From Hymenobacter sublimis (lineage in GTDB: Bacteria; Bacteroidota; Bacteroidia; Cytophagales; Hymenobacteraceae), in assembly GCF_023101345.1 (NCBI RefSeq), contig NZ_CP095848.1, positions 2,045,501-2,109,500 on the forward strand: a stretch of DNA of 64,000 bases. The letters are read 5' to 3'. Made by a program: the position numbers and the translations under genes. The notes under the pieces were generated by a model. The model had not been told where the DNA came from, did not search any database, and was given only the letters and a program-made list of their open reading frames with translations. Shown one piece after another: positions 59,231 to 64,000 of the stretch (position 1 is its first letter; each line of letters starts with the position of its first letter).

Positions 59231-59287
59231 GAGCGCATCACTTCTGCCGAATTCCCTACCCCTTCTTCCTTCGCTAACCCCTCGATT

Positions 59288-60388
59288 ATGGCCCTGAACA
59301 ACCCCGCCGCCGACATCCTGCGCCCCCACGCCGAGGTGCAATACGCCGAAGAACTCGCTGCTCTGATCGACATCGACGACCGGCCCAAGCCGCCGAACTG
59401 GAAACTCTCGCCCTGGGCTGTGGTGACCTACCTGCTGGGCGGCACCCTGGACAACGGATTCGAAATCGAGCCCAAATACATTGGACAGCGGCGGCTGATG
59501 GAAATTGCCGTAGCCACCCTAGCCACCGACCGCGCCCTGCTGCTGCTCGGCGTGCCCGGCACGGCCAAAAGTTGGGTGTCGGAGCACCTGACGGCGGCCA
59601 TTAGTGGGCACTCCAACCTGCTGATTCAGGGCACGGCGGGCACTTCAGAGGACGCCATTCGCTACTCCTGGAACTACGCCCGTCTCATTGCCGAAGGGCC
59701 TTCCACGGCGGCGCTGGTACCTTCGCCCCTGCTCAAAGGCATGCAGGAAGGGGCTCTGGTGCGTGTGGAGGAGCTTACCCGCATTCCCTCCGACGTGCAG
59801 GACACGCTCATCACGGTGCTTTCCGAAAAGGTGCTGCCCGTGCCCGAGCTGGCCACCGAGGTGCAGGCCACCCGCGGCTTCAACGTTATTGCCACCGCCA
59901 ACGACCGGGACAAGGGCGTGAACGAGCTGAGTAGCGCCCTGCGCCGCCGCTTCAACACCGTAGTGTTGCCCCTACCCACTTCCGTAGCGGAGGAAGTACA
60001 GATTGTGCACTCGCGGGTGGAGAAAACCGGCCGGGCCCTGCAACTACCGCCCACGACCACGGCCCTGGAGCAAATCAGCCGCCTCGTGACCATCTTCCGG
60101 GAGCTGCGCTCGGGCGTGACGGAGAACGGCAAAACCAAGCTCAAAAGCCCCAGCGGCACCCTTAGCACCGGCGAGGCTATTTCCGTGCTTAACAGCGGCC
60201 TGGCCCTGGCCGCCTACTTCGGCGACGGTACCCTGCAAGCCGCCGACCTAGCCGCCGGCCTCACTGGCGCCGTCATCAAAGACCCCGTTCAGGACCGCGT
60301 AGTGTGGCTAGAGTACCTGGAAACCGTTGTAAAGGAGCGCGACGGCTGGAAGGATTTGTATAGGGCTTGCCGGGAGGTAGTGGAGTAG
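59288..60388 (+). CDS. MoxR-type AAA+ ATPase (YehL-like)
   Basis: A 366-residue AAA+ ATPase of the MoxR branch. Walker A is GVPGTAKS at residues 88-95; Walker B is ALVRVEEL at 156-163, with Glu-Glu instead of Asp-Glu, as in the YehL subgroup; sensor 1 is IATAND at 201-206 and the Arg-finger type ALRRRF at 217-222. The C-terminal 130 residues form the lid. MoxR ATPases remodel proteins together with VWA partners, usually to insert metal or to activate a complex. This is the energy-using member of the 56-64 kb block, 57 bases after DUF5691. Confidence 0.92.
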   Translation: MALNNPAADILRPHAEVQYAEELAALIDIDDRPKPPNWKLSPWAVVTYLLGGTLDNGFEIEPKYIGQRRLMEIAVATLATDRALLLLGVPGTAKSWVSEHLTAAISGHSNLLIQGTAGTSEDAIRYSWNYARLIAEGPSTAALVPSPLLKGMQEGALVRVEELTRIPSDVQDTLITVLSEKVLPVPELATEVQATRGFNVIATANDRDKGVNELSSALRRRFNTVVLPLPTSVAEEVQIVHSRVEKTGRALQLPPTTTALEQISRLVTIFRELRSGVTENGKTKLKSPSGTLSTGEAISVLNSGLALAAYFGDGTLQAADLAAGLTGAVIKDPVQDRVVWLEYLETVVKERDGWKDLYRACREVVE

Positions 60389-60399
60389 ATTATTGGTGT

Positions 60400-61452
60400 A
60401 TGAGACTACTTCTAACGCTAAGTCTGCTCATTCTGAACCTGAGTACCGTGGGACAGACTAGCAGAAAAAAGCCAAAGCAGCCTACAACAACACTCTATGG
60501 CGGTTATAAAGACGTAGTTGCACTGGACAGTACCTTATGGGCCGTAGACGCAAGTGGGCACTTAGCGTCCTTTACTTCTGCGGGAGAAGAACGCCCTTTG
60601 AGCACCACTCTAAAAGTCCCTATCACCAGTATTCATGCTACCGGTAAAGATGAGTTGCTAGTTGTTTGCGGCCAGGACATCTATCTTCTCAATTCCAAAA
60701 CCCAGGCCTGCACGTATGAAGCGAAACTGCCGCCTAAAACTGTTTTTCTCGCCCGCGACAACCGGAAGCAGGTTTGGGCAGCCACGGAAACCGGTTTGCT
60801 GAATGTGGCCACCAATCAGTCTTTCGTGCCTGACTCTACCCTGAATCATTATTACAAATGGCGCCCCCAACCATCAGCCGCGTTACTTGACTCTTATAAT
60901 ATTCTATGGATTGGCTTTGACATGGGAGAATGGGGCGGCAACCTCCAGGTATTTGATACGAATTTGCAGCGTTTCGTTCCGGTTGGTTTTGCTGATACGC
61001 TGGCCCGTTTATGCCCCGTGAATTCTTTCTGTGAAGCAGAAACCCAAATGTATCTATCTGGCGCAGTGACACATGGTTCAAATTCCAGTTGCATAACCCG
61101 TTTTGACAAACTTCAAGCGAAACGTGTTTTCAACAGCAGCTGGCGTGAGAATTATAGAACCATGGTATTTGGCGACCCAGGTGGGGAATACATCAGTACC
61201 ATTGCTTACAGCCTAACAGAAAACCGCCTGTATTATAATTCACAGAACGGCATTTACAGAGCGCCGATTAATATGGAGTTGCATCAGCAAGATGCCTGGC
61301 AGCTTGTGTGTGCACCCATGTCATCGTGGCCAACAGATCGTCGCCAACATGTGAGTAAAATGGTCTTCACCTCAGATAACAAGCTGGTACTACTGGTTGA
61401 GAATAATGCTTTGGGTATTTGGGACGGTCGGATTTTAACTCTTATACCCTAA
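60400..61452 (+). CDS. Secreted beta-propeller-like protein inserted in the MoxR block
   Basis: A 350-residue protein with a signal peptide (RLLLTLSLLILNLSTVGQ, cleavage near residue 19). Repeating segments resemble two-component-regulator propeller blades: KQVWAATETGLLNVATN near 135 and NILWIGFDMGEWGGNLQVFD near 180, plus WAVDASGHLASF earlier. It is less G/C-biased at third codon positions than the neighbours and is exported, whereas the other members of the block are cytoplasmic. It starts 11 bases after the MoxR stop and ends 2 bases before the DUF5682 start, so it is embedded in the operon. Its role is unknown; it may be a late insertion. Confidence 0.72.
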   Translation: MRLLLTLSLLILNLSTVGQTSRKKPKQPTTTLYGGYKDVVALDSTLWAVDASGHLASFTSAGEERPLSTTLKVPITSIHATGKDELLVVCGQDIYLLNSKTQACTYEAKLPPKTVFLARDNRKQVWAATETGLLNVATNQSFVPDSTLNHYYKWRPQPSAALLDSYNILWIGFDMGEWGGNLQVFDTNLQRFVPVGFADTLARLCPVNSFCEAETQMYLSGAVTHGSNSSCITRFDKLQAKRVFNSSWRENYRTMVFGDPGGEYISTIAYSLTENRLYYNSQNGIYRAPINMELHQQDAWQLVCAPMSSWPTDRRQHVSKMVFTSDNKLVLLVENNALGIWDGRILTLIP

Positions 61453-61454
61453 GT

Positions 61455-63752
61455 ATGCCCACCGAACTGCGCCTTTACGGCATCCGCCACCATGGGCCCG
61501 GCAGCACGGCCTCCCTGCTGAAGGCCCTGGACGAGTTCCGGCCTGATATGGTGTTGCTGGAGTGCCCAGCCGATGGGGAAAAGGCCCTGGCGCTGGCGGC
61601 TAACCCGGCGCTGAAGCCCCCAGTGGCCCTGCTGATGTATAACCCCAAGCAGCACCAGCAAGCCTCGTTTCTGCCCTTCGCTTACTTCTCGCCGGAGTGG
61701 CAGGCTGCCCTTTGGTGCCAGCAGCACGGCGCCCACCTGCGCTGCTTTGACCTACCGATGACCCTACGGTTTGCCCTGCCGGATACCGTGGAGCACGAAC
61801 TGGCCCCAGCAGCAGAAGCCCCAGCCGCTACCGAAGCCACAGCGGCAGAAGTAGTAGCACTCGCTACGAGCGGCGAGGCAACTGAAACGCTGGTTATCGA
61901 AGAAACCTCGCTCCGCTTCGACCCCATTGCCCACCTGGCCCGCCTCGATGGCTATACCGACGGGGAACGGTGGTGGGAAGCTCGCATTGAGCACTCGGCT
62001 GGCCACGCCGACACGTTCGGGGTAGTACTCCAGATGATGACGGCCCTGCGCGAGGAGCTGGCCCAACCCGAATCGGAAGAAACCCTGCTGCGCGAGGCCT
62101 ACATGCGCGAAACGCTACGCGCCACCCTCAAGCAGGGCTACCAGCGCGTGGCCGTGGTGTGCGGGGCCTGGCACGCCCCGGTGCTGCGCGCGGAGCAGTT
62201 GCCCGACTACGCCAAAGCCGACAAGGTTCGCCTCAAGGGGCTGAAGAAAGTGCCCACCGAGGCCACCTGGGTGCCCTGGACCTACGAGCGCCTGGCCCGG
62301 CAGTCGGGCTACGGGGCGGGGGTGTTGTCGCCGGCCTGGTACGAGCTGCTGTTCCAGGAGCCCCACGAGCGGGTAGTCACGCACTGGATGGTGCGGGCGG
62401 CACACTTGCTGCGGGCTCAGCAAATCGATGCGTCTTCGGCCCATGCCATTGAGGGCGTGCGGCTGGCGGAGGCCCTGGCGGCCGTGCGCGGCTTGGCCTT
62501 GCCCGGTATTGAGGAGCTGGAAGAAGCGGCCGTGAGCATCTTCGGGGGCGGCTATGCCGAGGCCCTGGAGCTGGTGCACCAGCAGCTAGTCATTGGCGAG
62601 AAGCTAGGCGAAGTGCCCGAGGAGCTGCCGGCCTCGCCCCTGCAGCAGGACCTGGGCTTGCAGCAAAAAGCGCTCCGCCTCAAGCACGAAGCCCTGTCGA
62701 AAACCCTGGCCCTGGACCTGCGCAAGGACCTCGACCTGGGCCGCAGCCACCTGCTGCACCGCCTGCAGTTGCTGGGCATCCGCTGGGGTAAGCCGCAACG
62801 CGTACAGGGCAAAAGCGGCACCTTCCACGAGGTATGGGAACTGCAATGGCGCCTCGAAATGGTGCTGGGCGTGCTGGAAGCCGGGCGCTGGGGAAACACC
62901 GTTCTGGCCGCCGCCAGCGGCGCCGCCCACCACCGCGCCCAGCAGGCCACCGACCTCGGCCAGGTGAGTCAGCTGCTAGAAGAAGCCCTGCGCGCCGACC
63001 TGGCCCCGGCGCTACCTACCCTGGTCTCCCGCCTCGAAACCATCAGCGCCGGCACCCGCGACGTGGCCCACCTGCTCACGGCCCTGCCCCCGCTGGTAAA
63101 TGTGCTGCGCTACGGCAATGTGCGGCGCACCGAAACCACCCAGGTAGCCCAAGTCGTCCATCATCTGGTGCCGCGCTTGTGCATCTCCCTGCCCCTAGCC
63201 TGCACCGGCCTCGACCGGGACGCGGCCAGTCAGCTTCTGGAGCGTATCGAGGCGGCCCACCAAGCTATTCGCCTGCTCCCCGACCCCGCCGAGCAAACCG
63301 ATTGGCAGGCGGCCCTGCACGCCATTGCCCGGCAACCGGCCAGTAGTGGCCTGCTGGCCGGTGCAGCTACCCGCCTGCTCTTCGATACCCAGCAGCTCAC
63401 CCCCAACGACACGGCCACCCTGCTTGGCCTGGCCCTGGCTCCCGCCCAACCCACCGACTACGCTACCGCCTGGATTGAAGGCTTCCTGCGGGGTAGCGGC
63501 CTGCTCCTGATTCATAATCGCACGCTGTTCGACCTGCTCGACGCGTGGCTTTCCGGCCTCGATGAAGCCGTTTTTCAGGGAACCGTACCTCTGCTGCGCC
63601 GCTCCTTCGCCGATTTCAGTCAGCCCGAACGCCAGCAGGTGCTGGCCTTGGCCGTAGGTGGCCCGGCCGTGCCAGCAGCCCAAGCTGCCGACATTGACCT
63701 GGAACGCGGACTGCGGGTGCTGCCGGTGCTGCGGGAGTTACTGGGGGTGTAG
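61455..63752 (+). CDS. DUF5682 family protein (YehM-like)
   Basis: A 765-residue cytoplasmic protein. It opens ELRLYGIRHHGPGSTASLL, the DUF5682 signature, followed by LLECPADGEKALALAANP, LMYNPKQHQQASFLPFAYFSPEW in outline, and RIEHSAGHADTFGVVLQMMTAL. The middle carries an Ala/Glu/Thr-rich insertion (about 115-150); the C-terminal half is helical with Leu-rich repeats. DUF5682 proteins, including E. coli YehM of about the same length, accompany MoxR and VWA genes. A direct catalytic role is suspected from the GIRHHGPGS motif, but none is established. It is the last gene of the block; a VWA gene does not follow on this strand. Confidence 0.88.
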   Translation: MPTELRLYGIRHHGPGSTASLLKALDEFRPDMVLLECPADGEKALALAANPALKPPVALLMYNPKQHQQASFLPFAYFSPEWQAALWCQQHGAHLRCFDLPMTLRFALPDTVEHELAPAAEAPAATEATAAEVVALATSGEATETLVIEETSLRFDPIAHLARLDGYTDGERWWEARIEHSAGHADTFGVVLQMMTALREELAQPESEETLLREAYMRETLRATLKQGYQRVAVVCGAWHAPVLRAEQLPDYAKADKVRLKGLKKVPTEATWVPWTYERLARQSGYGAGVLSPAWYELLFQEPHERVVTHWMVRAAHLLRAQQIDASSAHAIEGVRLAEALAAVRGLALPGIEELEEAAVSIFGGGYAEALELVHQQLVIGEKLGEVPEELPASPLQQDLGLQQKALRLKHEALSKTLALDLRKDLDLGRSHLLHRLQLLGIRWGKPQRVQGKSGTFHEVWELQWRLEMVLGVLEAGRWGNTVLAAASGAAHHRAQQATDLGQVSQLLEEALRADLAPALPTLVSRLETISAGTRDVAHLLTALPPLVNVLRYGNVRRTETTQVAQVVHHLVPRLCISLPLACTGLDRDAASQLLERIEAAHQAIRLLPDPAEQTDWQAALHAIARQPASSGLLAGAATRLLFDTQQLTPNDTATLLGLALAPAQPTDYATAWIEGFLRGSGLLLIHNRTLFDLLDAWLSGLDEAVFQGTVPLLRRSFADFSQPERQQVLALAVGGPAVPAAQAADIDLERGLRVLPVLRELLGV

Positions 63753-63781
63753 GGTACTCGGTAGGAACAACGCTCCCAGAT

Positions 63782-63877
63782 CGTCCTGCTGAGCTTGCCG
63801 AAGCATCTCTCCTCTGACTACCTCTTAATACCTATTCAACGAAGCGGGAGAGATGCTTCGGCAAGCTCAGCAGGACG
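63782..63877. repeat. 31-bp perfect inverted repeat after the MoxR block
   Basis: CGTCCTGCTGAGCTTGCCG and the rest of a 31-base sequence (63782-63812) recur as exact reverse complement at 63847-63877, with a 34-base spacer. The wording (ctgagcttgccgaagcatct) resembles a dispersed intergenic repeat; the CAAGCTCAGGATGA piece near 2800 is similar in style. It separates the DUF5682 gene from a convergent gene and may terminate both. Confidence 0.8.
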
Positions 63878-63907
63878 TTCCAGTGGTGTTTGCCTTGAGA
63901 AACGTTT

Positions 63908-64000
63908 CTAGAGCACCAGCTTTTCGGCCCGAAATACGTCATCGGCGGCCTGAAGCAGCTTGGCGCGGAGCTTGGGGTTATAGGTCGGGTGGGCGGCCAG
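63908..64000 (-). CDS. C-terminal end of an unidentified protein (continues outside window)
   Basis: Read on the minus strand, the window end holds an open frame of 30 codons to a TAG at 63908, giving LAAHPTYNPKLRAKLLQAAD followed by DVFRAEKLVL. The composition fits a real protein, and it converges on the DUF5682 gene across the inverted repeat. Too little is visible for a family call. Its presence shows the operon of the MoxR block does not continue on the plus strand. Confidence 0.5.
   Translation of the reverse strand: MAAHPTYNPKLRAKLLQAADDVFRAEKLVL

Noticed and set aside
1-64000. tRNA and rRNA genes
   Set aside because: No T-loop-type GGTTCGA with matching acceptor stem and no rRNA motif was recognised in intergenic regions.

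Overview
The window comes from a high-GC member of the Bacteroidota, most likely a Hymenobacter-like cytophagale. The evidence is the promoter style (TAnnTTTG -7 boxes, often within a few bases of the start codon and without a clear Shine-Dalgarno), typical Bacteroidota families (fused alpha/beta 2-oxoacid dehydrogenase E1, TamA-like lipoprotein, DUF2911, TlpA lipoproteins with DUF4369-like parts, TonB C-terminal proteins, undecaprenyl-phosphate sugar transferase) and the strong G/C bias at third codon positions. The species assignment is inference. No rRNA, tRNA or CRISPR array was recognised.

Layout. 1-4.7 kb: end of an ABC ATPase gene, a REP-associated tyrosine transposase bracketed by four copies of a 20-base palindrome, then an NtrC-type response regulator and a HAMP/PAS histidine kinase. 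5-12 kb: a Fur-family regulator, a small EamA/DUF4259 pair, a probable gene remnant, gpsA, an HlyD-type adaptor with a TolC-type outer membrane channel (no inner-membrane pump gene beside them) and the beta subunit of L-serine dehydratase. 12-19 kb: a tryptophan 2,3-dioxygenase-family protein, two tandem DUF2911 proteins, an MHS-type MFS transporter, a cobalamin riboswitch that unexpectedly precedes an acyl-CoA thioesterase, and a COG2509 FAD-dependent dehydrogenase whose stop codon lies in a heptanucleotide tandem repeat. 19-29 kb: CoA-binding protein, ECF sigma factor/anti-sigma-like protein/beta-barrel protein cassette, TrmH-type methyltransferase divergent from a TamA-like OMP85 lipoprotein, fused E1 dehydrogenase and a GNAT enzyme.

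29-42 kb: hemF and a PAP2 phosphatase, riboflavin synthase, sugar transferase, pcm, a second acyl-CoA thioesterase, a linker-rich protein whose C-terminus resembles DNA polymerase III psi, two TlpA-type lipoproteins, gatB, and two TonB C-terminal proteins. 42-52 kb: alaS, a MerR-type regulator, an AT-rich membrane-protein gene that looks foreign, dprA, a class IV aminotransferase, two tandem small paralogous proteins of unknown family, thyA, and secreted proteins. 52-55 kb: an MMPL/RND-type transporter and a coiled-coil membrane protein.

56-63.8 kb: a SWIM zinc finger protein, DUF5691, MoxR AAA+ ATPase, a secreted beta-propeller-like protein and DUF5682 form one co-directional block. This is the genomic core of the MoxR/VWA-type system represented in E. 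coli by yehL, yehM, yehP and yehQ, but the VWA gene is not present and the next gene converges. It is the most system-like locus in the window. Many intergenic gaps contain long perfect inverted repeats; some are terminators, others belong to dispersed palindromic repeat families.
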